From an uncultured Lachnospiraceae bacterium (GTDB lineage Bacteria > Bacillota > Clostridia > Lachnospirales > Lachnospiraceae), in the NCBI GenBank assembly GCA_947631625.1, contig CANRMA010000021.1, forward strand, positions 1-39,927: a stretch of 39,927 bases of DNA, read 5' to 3'. Below the pieces are notes generated by a model that did no database searches, was not told where the DNA came from, and saw nothing but the letters and a program-made list of their open reading frames with translations. Position 1 is the first letter of the stretch, and each line of letters opens with the position of its first letter. Of this stretch, positions 16,732 to 25,400 are shown one piece after another. The translations under genes and the position numbers were made by a program.

Positions 16732-19065
16732 ATGACTAAGAAAGTAGATACTGATGCCATAATGAAGCAGGTGGATGAGTATTTTGCCCAAAACCGCGGA
16801 GCCGATGCGGAAAAGCTTTTGCAAAATTCAATTCTGGACGCGGCGGCTTCGGGAGATGATGGAAGCTTATTACAGCTTTTAAATGAACTTCTGGGATATT
16901 ATCGTGAGACCGGCAGAGTAGAAGATTCATATGCAATTGCAAAGCAGTGCATAAACCTTATGTCGCGCATGGGAATAGAAAATACCATACCTTACGCCAC
17001 TACGCTTTTAAATGTGGCCAATGCATACAGGGCGGGCGGAAGACTTGACGAGTCGCTTGCGCTTTACCTTGAGGTAAGGAAAATATATGAAAACAGGCCC
17101 GATACGGATGAGATGCTGATCGCGAGCATGGAAAATAATCTTAGCCTTTTATATCAGGAAATGGGGCGGTTTGGCGAAGCCAAAGAAAGTCTGCTAAGGG
17201 CGCTTGATATCGTTAAAGGCAAAAGCGGCGCGGAATTTGAAGCAGCCGTGACGCATGCCAATCTTGCGACAAGCTGTCTGAATATAGGCGAGATGGAAGA
17301 AGCGCGTTTATACGCGGACTCATCCATAAAGGAATTTGATGCTCTCGGCGTCAAAGACGCGCACTACGGAGCGGCTTTGTCGGCGCTTGCGACCTATTAT
17401 TATCATAATCAAAACTATGCCGATGCGGAGCGGCTTTTTGAGCAGGCTATGGAGATCATGGAAAAAAGTCTTGGGAGAAACGAGTTCTATGAAAGGCTTA
17501 AAGAAAACGCGCAGGCAAGCAGAGCCGCAAAGGAGAAGACTGAAAATATTGAAAATATAAAAAATATAAATAAGATAAATGGTCTTGAGCTTTCAAGACG
17601 TTTTTATGAGGCTTGCGGCAAGCCTGCCATTGCCGAAAGATTTCCGGAATATGAAGGAAAAATCGCAGTAGGACTTATCGGACAGGGGTCAGACTGCTTT
17701 GGTTATGATGACGAGTTTTCCACGGATCATGACTGGGGTCCCGAGTTTTGTCTGTGGGTGACGGAAGATACTTATGCGGCCATAGGCAGGGAACTTGAAG
17801 AAATGTATGATAAACTTCCCGATGAATTTGAAGGGTACGGACGTATTCAGAAAAACGTTGCAAAAGAAAGAAGAGGAGTTTTTATCATATCCGAATTTTT
17901 TGAGAAACTGGTCGGGGCAGAGGATTATGAACATGTCAACTGGCGAAACGTTGATGATTATGCGCTTGCCACAGTTGCAAACGGTGAGATATTCAGGGAC
18001 GACGAAGGCGTCTTTACCGCAGAGCGCAATAAATTTCTGTCAGGATATCCGGAAAATGTCCGTTTCCTTAAGATGGCCGACAGCGCGGCGGGTTTTTCGC
18101 AGGCGGGACAGTATAATTATGAACGTATGCTCAAGCGCGGCGATGAAGTCAGCGCCAAGATAATGTTGGCGGACTGCGCAAGGGAAGCCATGAAGCTTAA
18201 ACATTATATAGACGGAACATATCCGCCTCATGACAAATGGCTTTATAAGAGTATTCAGAAGACTAAAGAGGGGTGCGAACTGGCGCGGCTTTTAAAAGGA
18301 TTTCCTGATACGATAGAGGAGACTGCGGAGTTTTTGGCCGACGAGTTGTACAAAAACGGCTTTATAAGCGACTCGGAGAGTTATTTGGACGCGCACACAG
18401 ATGAACTTGTGAAAAAGGCTTCGCTGTCAATGTATAGTAATGGTGAATTGGTTAAACAGATAGCGGAAGTAGAGTTTCAGGCATTTGATAAAGTAAAAAA
18501 TGAAGGCGGCAGGGCAAGCTGTCAGGACGACTGGCCGACTTTTTCCATCATGCGTAAAAGTCAGTATATGACTTGGAACAGGACCATGCTTTTGCAGTAT
18601 TTATATGATTTTACAAGGGAAATTTCGATTGGGCACAATTTAATTGAGGAAAAGTACGGAAGGATGATGGAGAGTACCGCGCCTGAGGAATATGAGGCGA
18701 TAAAGGATCATTTTCCGGTCATATCCGAGGTTAAAAAGGCTATCATTGAGCAGATAGTTAAGGTTCAGGTAGCCTGGATGGAAGAATTTGCGGATAAATA
18801 TCCGGCGCTTGCGGATAATGCAAGGAGCATCCATACGGGTGAGGACAGCATCGTAAACACTTCATATGAAACTTATCTTCGCGGAGAGATCAGCACCTAT
18901 TCCGACAAGATGTTGGAACTTTACGGAAGATATGTGGTGGAGTATGCGAAAGAAGATAGAAATCTCGCTTTTGATATTATGACAAACAGCGTGCATCTGT
19001 ACGGTTATAAGGATCTGGACGAGGCTGAGAGACTGACAAAACAGCAGTTTGGCGAAATTCATTGA
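16732..19065 (+). CDS. TPR protein fused to a DUF4037 nucleotidyltransferase-like domain
   Basis: The 777-aa product has an N-terminal TPR array (about residues 1-270), with helical pairs such as LLNVANAYRAGGRLDESLALY and ALATYYYHNQNYADAERLF. A short Asn/Ile-rich linker (about 270-282) follows, then a C-terminal region matching DUF4037. The latter starts with GQGSDCFGYDDEFSTDHDWG (residues 317-336), which looks like a polymerase-beta-type nucleotidyltransferase signature (G-S followed by D-x-D). The substrate is unknown; nucleotide transfer to a small molecule, RNA or protein is possible. No export signal is present. The ATG at 16732 follows GGGG at 16721-16724. It stands alone between tRNA-Thr and the nrdD promoter. 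Confidence 0.82.
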   Translation: MTKKVDTDAIMKQVDEYFAQNRGADAEKLLQNSILDAAASGDDGSLLQLLNELLGYYRETGRVEDSYAIAKQCINLMSRMGIENTIPYATTLLNVANAYRAGGRLDESLALYLEVRKIYENRPDTDEMLIASMENNLSLLYQEMGRFGEAKESLLRALDIVKGKSGAEFEAAVTHANLATSCLNIGEMEEARLYADSSIKEFDALGVKDAHYGAALSALATYYYHNQNYADAERLFEQAMEIMEKSLGRNEFYERLKENAQASRAAKEKTENIENIKNINKINGLELSRRFYEACGKPAIAERFPEYEGKIAVGLIGQGSDCFGYDDEFSTDHDWGPEFCLWVTEDTYAAIGRELEEMYDKLPDEFEGYGRIQKNVAKERRGVFIISEFFEKLVGAEDYEHVNWRNVDDYALATVANGEIFRDDEGVFTAERNKFLSGYPENVRFLKMADSAAGFSQAGQYNYERMLKRGDEVSAKIMLADCAREAMKLKHYIDGTYPPHDKWLYKSIQKTKEGCELARLLKGFPDTIEETAEFLADELYKNGFISDSESYLDAHTDELVKKASLSMYSNGELVKQIAEVEFQAFDKVKNEGGRASCQDDWPTFSIMRKSQYMTWNRTMLLQYLYDFTREISIGHNLIEEKYGRMMESTAPEEYEAIKDHFPVISEVKKAIIEQIVKVQVAWMEEFADKYPALADNARSIHTGEDSIVNTSYETYLRGEISTYSDKMLELYGRYVVEYAKEDRNLAFDIMTNSVHLYGYKDLDEAERLTKQQFGEIH

Positions 19066-19210
19066 TAACAGTGTTAAAGTTAATGGCGTATAATTATATA
19101 CAGCGATATATAATGATGAATGATCCGACAAGAAATAATGAGTAATGATTTGGCAGAAATACTGATTTTAATATTTTAATAGAAATAACTATTAATAATT
19201 TAACAATATC

Positions 19211-19238
19211 TTGACATACAAAAACTTTGTGCTACAAT
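19211..19238 (+). promoter_or_regulatory. Promoter of nrdD-nrdG
   Basis: Consensus TTGACA at 19211-19216 and TACAAT at 19233-19238 are 16 bp apart. The start would be near 19245. The preceding stretch 19066-19210 is AT-rich and shows nothing else. Confidence 0.75.
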
Positions 19239-19278
19239 ATATAGTATACCGTATTTTGCGGTATACTATTTTTTGTAC
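19232..19278 (+). promoter_or_regulatory. Tandem NrdR-box-like operator
   Basis: Box 1, CTACAATATATAGTAT (19232-19247), matches the NrdR consensus ACACWATATATWGTGT at 13 of 16 positions and covers the -10 box and start. Box 2, ATACTATTTTTTGTAC (19263-19278), matches 11 of 16. The 15-bp gap gives the three-turn spacing known for NrdR pairs. The same DNA contains a perfect 11-bp inverted repeat (19241-19251 with 19259-19269) followed by six Ts, so an RNA hairpin is also possible. Confidence 0.6.
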
Positions 19279-19290
19279 GGGGGTCGTTGT

Positions 19291-21453
19291 ATGAAGATTA
19301 TTAAAAGAAGCGGTACGGAAGTAACCTTTGATCTGGAGAAGATAATTGCCGCCATAAGAAAAGCCAATAACAGTGTAAATGAAGCCGATCGCCTTTCCGA
19401 TGAGGAGATCGACGCCATTGCGGAAATTGTTGAAGAGCACTGTGAAGAAATGGGACGTTCGCCAAGCGTTGAAGAGATACAGGATATGGTAGAGAACCAA
19501 CTTATGGAGTCCAATGCTTATGCGATGGCAAGAAATTATATTACTTATAGATACAAACGCGCCCTTGTACGTAAATCCAATTCTACGGACGAGCAGATAT
19601 TAAGCCTTTTGGAATGTAATAATGAAGAGGTAAAACAGGAGAATTCCAATAAAAACCCTACCGTAAACAGCGTACAGCGCGATTACATGGCGGGAGAAGT
19701 CAGCAAGGACATTACCAAGCGTTTTCTGCTGCCGCCTGATATAGTAGAAGCGCATGAAAAAGGTATAATTCATTTCCATGACGCGGATTATTTTGCGCAG
19801 CATATGCATAACTGTTGTCTGGTAAATCTGGAAGATATGCTGCAGAACGGAACTGTTATAAGCGAGACCATGATCGATACGCCAAAGAGTTTTTCTACCG
19901 CCTGCAACGTGGCGACGCAGTGTATAGCCCAGATAGCCAGCTCACAGTACGGCGGCCAGAGCATATCGCTTGCGCATCTGGCGCCCTTTGTGCAGGTGAG
20001 CCGTGAAAAGCTGCGCAAAGAAGTGCGCGAAGAAATGGAAAAAATGGATATAGAACTATCCGATGAGAAGATAAACAGTATCGCTGAGATGCGCGTCAGG
20101 GAAGAGATCAACCGCGGGGTGCAGATGATACAGTATCAGGTCATCACGCTTATGACCACCAACGGACAGGCTCCTTTTGTCACGGTGTTTATGTATATTG
20201 ACGAGGTTCCGGAAGGGCAGCTCAGGGACGACCTTGCGATGGTCATAGAAGAAATGCTCAAACAGCGTATACGCGGCGTCAAGAATGAGAAGGGCGTTTA
20301 TATTACGCCTGCGTTTCCTAAACTTATCTATGTGCTTGAGGAAGATAATATACATGAAGACAGTAAATACTGGTATCTGACCAGACTTGCGGCAAAATGT
20401 ACGGCAAAACGCATGGTTCCTGACTATATTTCGGAGAAGATAATGAAGAAGTTAAAAGACGGGAACTGCTATACCTGCATGGGCTGCCGTTCATTTTTGA
20501 CTGTTTATCATGATGAAAATAATAAGCCTAAGTTCTACGGGCGTTTTAATCAGGGAGTTGTCACGCTCAATCTGGTAGATATAGCCTGCTCTTCGGGCGG
20601 CGATATGGATAAGTTCTTTAAGATATTTGATGAAAGACTGGAACTGTGCAGGCGGGCTCTGATGTGCAGACATGAGAGACTTAAAGGAACGCCTTCCGAT
20701 GTCGCGCCTATCTTATGGCAGTACGGAGCGCTTGCCAGACTTAAAAAAGGTGAAGTAATAGATAAATTGTTGTATGGCGGATATTCCACGATTTCTCTGG
20801 GGTACGCCGGCTTATGCGAGTGTACGAGATATATGACGGGCAAATCCCATACGGACCCGGAGGCGACGCCTTTTGCCCTTAAAGTTATGAAGTATATGAA
20901 CGACGCCTGCAAAAAATGGGCCAAAGAAACCAATATAGATTTCAGCCTTTACGGCACGCCGCTTGAGTCAACGACCTATAAGTTCGCAAAATGCCTGCAG
21001 CGCAGATTTGGCATTATCGAGGGCGTAACGGACAAAAGTTATATTACTAACAGTTATCATGTACATGTTACGGAGAATATCAACGCTTTTGACAAGCTTA
21101 CTTTTGAAGCGCAGTTTCAGGAGCTTTCTCCGGGCGGCGCAATAAGTTATGTGGAAGTGCCGAATATGGAAAATAATATAGATGCGGTTCTTGCGGTCAT
21201 GAAGCATATATATGAGAATATCATGTATGCGGAGTTAAATACCAAGAGCGATTATTGTCAGGCTTGTGATTATCATGGAGAGATTCAGATAGTTTCGGAT
21301 AATGACGGAAAACTCATTTGGAAGTGCCCTAACTGCGGCAATACCGACCAGAACAAAATGAATGTGGCAAGACGTACCTGCGGCTATATAGGAACCCAGT
21401 TCTGGAATCAGGGCCGTACTCAGGAAATAAAGGAAAGAGTGCTGCATCTGTAA
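19291..21453 (+). CDS. nrdD: Anaerobic ribonucleoside-triphosphate reductase, large subunit
   Basis: This class III glycyl-radical enzyme reduces ribonucleoside triphosphates to dNTPs without oxygen. The product is 720 aa. An ATP-cone regulatory domain occupies about residues 1-90 (IIKRSGTEVTFDLEKIIAAIRKAN). The catalytic barrel follows. A zinc site is formed by CQACDYHG and CPNCG near 655-685. The glycyl-radical site is the RTCGYIG motif, with the radical glycine near residue 698. The ATG at 19291 is preceded by GGGGG at 19279-19283. It is transcribed with its activase nrdG, 98 bp downstream, and is probably controlled by NrdR. Its presence supports an anaerobic lifestyle. Confidence 0.97.
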   Translation: MKIIKRSGTEVTFDLEKIIAAIRKANNSVNEADRLSDEEIDAIAEIVEEHCEEMGRSPSVEEIQDMVENQLMESNAYAMARNYITYRYKRALVRKSNSTDEQILSLLECNNEEVKQENSNKNPTVNSVQRDYMAGEVSKDITKRFLLPPDIVEAHEKGIIHFHDADYFAQHMHNCCLVNLEDMLQNGTVISETMIDTPKSFSTACNVATQCIAQIASSQYGGQSISLAHLAPFVQVSREKLRKEVREEMEKMDIELSDEKINSIAEMRVREEINRGVQMIQYQVITLMTTNGQAPFVTVFMYIDEVPEGQLRDDLAMVIEEMLKQRIRGVKNEKGVYITPAFPKLIYVLEEDNIHEDSKYWYLTRLAAKCTAKRMVPDYISEKIMKKLKDGNCYTCMGCRSFLTVYHDENNKPKFYGRFNQGVVTLNLVDIACSSGGDMDKFFKIFDERLELCRRALMCRHERLKGTPSDVAPILWQYGALARLKKGEVIDKLLYGGYSTISLGYAGLCECTRYMTGKSHTDPEATPFALKVMKYMNDACKKWAKETNIDFSLYGTPLESTTYKFAKCLQRRFGIIEGVTDKSYITNSYHVHVTENINAFDKLTFEAQFQELSPGGAISYVEVPNMENNIDAVLAVMKHIYENIMYAELNTKSDYCQACDYHGEIQIVSDNDGKLIWKCPNCGNTDQNKMNVARRTCGYIGTQFWNQGRTQEIKERVLHL

Positions 21454-21551
21454 TTGGGCGAAATAAATTTATAGTTATGCTTTTATATGCAAACGTTCAG
21501 GCAATATATGCTTAAGAGTCTCAAAAGACGGGTTTAGAATGAGGGATTGAT

Positions 21552-22100
21552 ATGTATTATTCCGAAATAAAGGATTGTGATATTGCAAACGGGCCGGGGG
21601 TGAGAGTGTCGCTTTTTGTAAGCGGCTGCACTCATCACTGTAAAGGCTGTTTTAATGAGATGACATGGGATTTTAAGTACGGAAAGCCGTTTGAGAGAGA
21701 AGATGAAGAAAAAATACTTGCGCTTCTTGAGCCGTCGCATATTGCAGGTCTGACTCTGCTTGGAGGGGAGCCTATGGAACCTGTCAACCAACAGGCTCTT
21801 TTGCCTTTTGTGCGCAGAGTTAAGGAAAAATATCCTGATAAAACTATATGGTGCTACACGGGCTATTTGTTTGACAGGGACATTTTACGGGATTTTTGCG
21901 GTAAATATGAAGAAACAGCAAAAATCCTAAGTTATCTTGATGTGATAGTTGACGGTGAATTTATTGAAGCACAAAAAGATATTAGCTTAAGATTCAGAGG
22001 TTCTTCCAATCAGAGGATCATAGATGTTAAAAAATCCATGCAGTCAGGCATTGTCGCTCTGTTGGAAGAACCGGAAGAGTTATCCTCTTTTTTTATATAA
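21552..22100 (+). CDS. nrdG: Anaerobic ribonucleotide reductase activating protein
   Basis: This radical SAM enzyme installs the glycyl radical on NrdD. The product is 182 aa. The cluster motif is CTHHCKGC (Cx3Cx2C) in SGCTHHCKGCFNEMTW, and LGGEPMEP is the SAM-contact GGE motif. The ribosome site is GAGGG at 21541-21545, before the ATG. Its last 21 bp overlap the end of the convergent ABC permease gene, which is unusual. Confidence 0.95.
   Translation: MYYSEIKDCDIANGPGVRVSLFVSGCTHHCKGCFNEMTWDFKYGKPFEREDEEKILALLEPSHIAGLTLLGGEPMEPVNQQALLPFVRRVKEKYPDKTIWCYTGYLFDRDILRDFCGKYEETAKILSYLDVIVDGEFIEAQKDISLRFRGSSNQRIIDVKKSMQSGIVALLEEPEELSSFFI
22075..22094 (+). terminator. Terminator hairpin inside the nrdG/permease overlap
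   Basis: AAGAG (22075-22079) pairs with CTCTT (22085-22089), extendable by G-U pairs, and is followed by a T run to 22094. It lies within the last codons of nrdG and of the opposing permease gene. The stem is short. Confidence 0.5.
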
Positions 22101-22901
22101 ATGTTCCATGCTCTGTATTATTTTATAAAATCCCATAGCTATCATACATAGGATAATTATCGAAGTTATGACCATATTTAACTGGAAAACCTGCGAACCG
22201 TAGATTATAAGATAACCGAGCCCGCGTCTTGCTGCAAGGAATTCGCCTATTATGACGCCGACGAGGCATAGTCCTATATTAACTTTCATATTACTTATGA
22301 TAAGCGGCACGGAGCTTGGAAGTATCACTTTAAAAAGAGTATCCTTTCTGTTTCCGCCCAGTGTGAGGATAAGCTTTAACAATTCTTTGTCGGTCTGGCA
22401 GAAACCGGTATAGAGGCTGATTATAGAGCCGAAAAGGGCAACGGATATGCCTGCCGTTATGATAGTCGTGGAGCCTGTGCCCAGCCATACGATCAAAAGA
22501 GGAGCAAGGGCCGATTTGGGGAGCGAATTTAAAACTACAAGATAGGGTTCCAGAATTTCCGAAAGATTTTTCCAATACCATAGCAGGGTAGAAAAAAGCA
22601 GGCTTAAGAAGGTTACAAGAAGGAAACTTATAATGGTCTCAAGCAGCGTTATGCCCGTGTGCTTAAAAAATGTGGAATCAACTATCATTTTGTATAAGTA
22701 TTGTATTATCGCCGTGGGCGAACTGAAAAAGAAAATATCAATGATCCCTGACCGGGCGGCGTATTCCCATACGGCTAAAAAGATCACAAGGATCGATATG
22801 CGTGAAAAGGTTATCATATGATGGTGCTTTTTGTGCGCTCTGATAAAAGCCTGTTGATTTGTAATGCTTATGTTATTTTGATTTTCATTTGGGGACATCA
22901 T
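22080..22901 (-). CDS. ABC transporter permease, TauC/SsuC/ThiX type
   Basis: This is the inner-membrane subunit of an importer of the nitrate/taurine/thiamine-precursor class (COG0600). The product is 273 aa with about six membrane segments. The permease signature lies around LNSLPKSALAPLLIVWLG and the EAA-type loop around TLGGNRKDTLFKVILPSSVP, which contacts the ATPase. The first of two adjacent ATGs (22901) is seven bases after AAGGAG. It overlaps the end of the upstream ATPase gene by 17 bp, so translation is coupled. No substrate-binding protein is adjacent, so the substrate cannot be assigned. Its stop lies inside the 3' end of nrdG. Confidence 0.88.
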   Translation of the reverse strand: MMSPNENQNNISITNQQAFIRAHKKHHHMITFSRISILVIFLAVWEYAARSGIIDIFFFSSPTAIIQYLYKMIVDSTFFKHTGITLLETIISFLLVTFLSLLFSTLLWYWKNLSEILEPYLVVLNSLPKSALAPLLIVWLGTGSTTIITAGISVALFGSIISLYTGFCQTDKELLKLILTLGGNRKDTLFKVILPSSVPLIISNMKVNIGLCLVGVIIGEFLAARRGLGYLIIYGSQVFQLNMVITSIIILCMIAMGFYKIIQSMEHLYKKRG

Positions 22902-23640
22902 CTGACAACTCCTTCCATAATTTATTAAAATATTCCTGATATTCGGCCGTATTGCGGATAGAAAGCGGAGAGGCGCGGTCTATGTCATAATGTATGTTTA
23001 ATTCCGCTTTTACCGTTGAGGGACGCTTCGACAAAACCAGAACCCTGTCGGCGAGGGTGACTGCTTCGGAAAGATCGTGAGTTATAAGTATGGCGGTCTT
23101 TTCCGTTTGGCGTATGATATTGCCTATGTCTGCGGAAACCGTCAATCTTGTCTGAAAATCCAGTGCGCTGAAAGGTTCGTCGAGCAGAAGCAGAGAAGGC
23201 TTTATTGCCAATGTGCGTATGAGCGCGGCGCGCTGTCTCATACCGCCTGAGAGCTGAGAGGGTTTTTGATCCTTAAATGAATAGAGCCCGTAATCTTTTA
23301 ACAACTGTAATACATAATCTATATTTTCTTTTGTCATAGATTTATTTAATTCCAGTCCAAGAATGACATTCTGATATATCGTGCGCCATTCGAACAAATG
23401 GTCGTGCTGCAGCATATAGCCTATGGTAGTGGGCCAACCGAACGAAAGAGAGCCGCCCTCAGGCTTAAGCAGTCCTGCGATTATGGAGAGGAGGGTCGAT
23501 TTGCCGCACCCGCTTGGCCCTACGATTGCCAGAAATTCCCCTTCAGCGACATCAAAGCTTATATCCGCGATCGCGGGAGTTTCTCCCTTTAAATTGTGAT
23601 AGGAGTAGTAGAGATTTTTAACGGATAGAACAGGCTGCAT
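22885..23640 (-). CDS. ABC transporter ATP-binding protein, TauB/SsuB/ThiZ type
   Basis: This is the cytoplasmic ATPase that partners the permease (COG1116). The product is 251 aa. Walker A GPSGCGKST, the Q-loop MLQHDHLFEW, signature LSGGMRQRAAL, Walker B LLLLDEPFSALD and H-loop ITHDLSEA are all intact. I chose the ATG at 23640, giving MQPVLSVKNLYYSY, because AAGGAG lies about 12 bases before it; a longer reading to 23700 runs through that site. It is the first gene of a divergent pair with argH. No TPP or other riboswitch is visible in the 270-bp gap. Confidence 0.88.
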   Translation of the reverse strand: MQPVLSVKNLYYSYHNLKGETPAIADISFDVAEGEFLAIVGPSGCGKSTLLSIIAGLLKPEGGSLSFGWPTTIGYMLQHDHLFEWRTIYQNVILGLELNKSMTKENIDYVLQLLKDYGLYSFKDQKPSQLSGGMRQRAALIRTLAIKPSLLLLDEPFSALDFQTRLTVSADIGNIIRQTEKTAILITHDLSEAVTLADRVLVLSKRPSTVKAELNIHYDIDRASPLSIRNTAEYQEYFNKLWKELSDDVPK

Positions 23641-23848
23641 TACATTATCACACTCCTTTTGATAATAAATAGAATCCGATGGTTGCGAAATTATTGTCAA
23701 AATTTCTATTTACTGTCGTTGGTATAATTGGTATTTATAAGATATTTTATGAAAGAAATGTAAAATTGTGTCTGCTGTTGGGTATAAGGTCGTTGGGATA
23801 AGTGTGTTTATATGAATATGGCAGTCTGTATAAATATAGCAGTAAAGA

Positions 23849-23877
23849 TTGAAATTATAAGAAAATTATGGTATCAT
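23849..23877 (+). promoter_or_regulatory. Promoter of argH
   Basis: TTGAAA (23849-23854) and TATCAT (23872-23877) are 17 bp apart, giving a short leader of about 28 nt. The rest of 23641-23911 shows no ARG box or riboswitch that I can identify. Confidence 0.6.
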
Positions 23878-23911
23878 TAAATTCAGATTTAACAATCGGA
23901 GGTTTTTGACC

Positions 23912-25315
23912 ATGGCACAGCTTTGGGGCGGACGTTTTACCAAGGAAACGGACAAGCTTGTATACAATTTCAATGCGTCCATTGATTTTGATAAAAAATT
24001 CTACAGACAGGATATAGAAGGAAGCATAGCGCATGTCGTGATGTTGGAAAAACAGGGCGTTTTGACCAAAGAAGAAAAAGATAAGATCGTAAAAGGCTTA
24101 ACCGGGATAAGACAGGACATAGAGAACGGGAAGCTTGAGATTACGGAAGAATATGAGGACATCCACAGTTTTGTGGAAGCTAATCTTATAGAGCGTATAG
24201 GAGAGGCGGGCAAGAAGCTGCACACAGGAAGGAGCCGCAACGATCAGGTAGCTCTGGATATGAAGCTGTATACACGTTCGGAAGTTATAGAAGTTGACAA
24301 TCTTTTAAAGGAACTTCTTGAAACTCTGCTCGGGATAATGGAAAACAATATCGATACATATATGCCGGGTTTTACGCATCTGCAGAAAGCGCAGCCGGTC
24401 ACTCTGGCTCATCATATCGGGGCTTATTTTGAAATGTTTAAGCGTGACAGACTCAGGCTTAAGGACATATATGAACGTATGAATTACTGTCCTCTCGGCG
24501 CCGGGGCTTTAGCCGGAACCACATATCCTCTTGACAGATATTATACGGCGTCTCTTCTGGGCTTCGAGGGACCTACGCTTAACAGCATGGACTCCGTTTC
24601 GGACAGGGACTACGTGATAGAATTTTTATCCGCAATGTCCATAATAATGATGCATCTTAGCAGATTTTGCGAGGAGATCATACTCTGGAATTCCAATGAA
24701 TACCGTTTCGTGGAAATAGACGACTCTTATGCTACCGGAAGCAGCATAATGCCGCAGAAGAAAAATCCCGATATAGCGGAGCTTATCCGCGGCAAGACCG
24801 GAAGAGTATACGGCGCGCTAATATCGATGCTTACTACCATGAAAGGAATTCCGCTTGCCTATAATAAAGACATGCAGGAAGATAAAGAACTGACGTTCGA
24901 TGCGATGGACACGGTCAAAGGCTGTCTGGCGCTTTTTAACGGAATGATAAGCACTATTAAATTCAATAAGCCTGTAATGGAAAAGAGCGCCATGTCAGGT
25001 TTTACAAATGCAACTGACGCTGCTGATTATCTTGTCGGAAAAGGTGTAGCTTTCAGGGATGCTCATGAGATCATAGGCAGACTGGTATTGCACTGCATAG
25101 ATAAAAACTGCGCCATTGACGAACTGTCAATAGACGAGCTGAAAAGCATAAGCGACGTTTTTGAGCAGGATGTATATGATAAGATAAGTTTAAAGACCTG
25201 CGTTGAAAAAAGGCTGACAGTAGGCGCACCGGGACCGGAGGCTATGAAAAAGGCCATAAAAGAAGAAAAAGAATATCTTAAGAACAATAAGATAAATGTG
25301 GTTGAAGTTATATGA
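23912..25315 (+). CDS. argH: Argininosuccinate lyase
   Basis: This enzyme cleaves argininosuccinate to arginine and fumarate, the last step of arginine synthesis; it belongs to the fumarase/aspartase superfamily and is a cytosolic tetramer. The product is 467 aa, normal for the family. Visible signatures are the N-terminal LWGGRF, HTGRSRNDQ, TFTHLQ-like GFTHLQKAQP, and the superfamily motif GSSIMPQKKNPD. The ATG at 23912 follows GGAGG at 23898-23902 by nine bases; a TTG two codons earlier is not needed. argG is not adjacent, so the gene is transcribed apart from the rest of the pathway. Confidence 0.96.
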   Translation: MAQLWGGRFTKETDKLVYNFNASIDFDKKFYRQDIEGSIAHVVMLEKQGVLTKEEKDKIVKGLTGIRQDIENGKLEITEEYEDIHSFVEANLIERIGEAGKKLHTGRSRNDQVALDMKLYTRSEVIEVDNLLKELLETLLGIMENNIDTYMPGFTHLQKAQPVTLAHHIGAYFEMFKRDRLRLKDIYERMNYCPLGAGALAGTTYPLDRYYTASLLGFEGPTLNSMDSVSDRDYVIEFLSAMSIIMMHLSRFCEEIILWNSNEYRFVEIDDSYATGSSIMPQKKNPDIAELIRGKTGRVYGALISMLTTMKGIPLAYNKDMQEDKELTFDAMDTVKGCLALFNGMISTIKFNKPVMEKSAMSGFTNATDAADYLVGKGVAFRDAHEIIGRLVLHCIDKNCAIDELSIDELKSISDVFEQDVYDKISLKTCVEKRLTVGAPGPEAMKKAIKEEKEYLKNNKINVVEVI

Positions 25316-25320
25316 TTTTA

Positions 25321-25355
25321 ACAATAGAAAACCTGTTTTGCCAATATTCTATTGT
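25321..25355 (+). other. Inverted repeat between argH and asd
   Basis: ACAATAGAA (25321-25329) and TTCTATTGT (25347-25355) are perfect inverted copies over a 17-base loop. There is no T tract. It may be an operator or a weak 3' hairpin. Confidence 0.35.
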
Positions 25356-25400
25356 CATGAATAAAATTACCAAATTGCAGAAACGGAGGATCATTATAAA

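Noticed and set aside
16372..16824. A 150-codon - strand reading frame across tRNA-Thr, containing GKGTRTLDLLITNQLRYQ
   Set aside because: It is the antisense of the tRNA and its flanks. This peptide pattern is a known kind of false gene call over tRNA genes, and the frame lacks a ribosome site.
23641..23911. TPP riboswitch before the ABC operon
   Set aside because: The conserved CTGAGA and ACCTGATC-type segments are absent on either strand.
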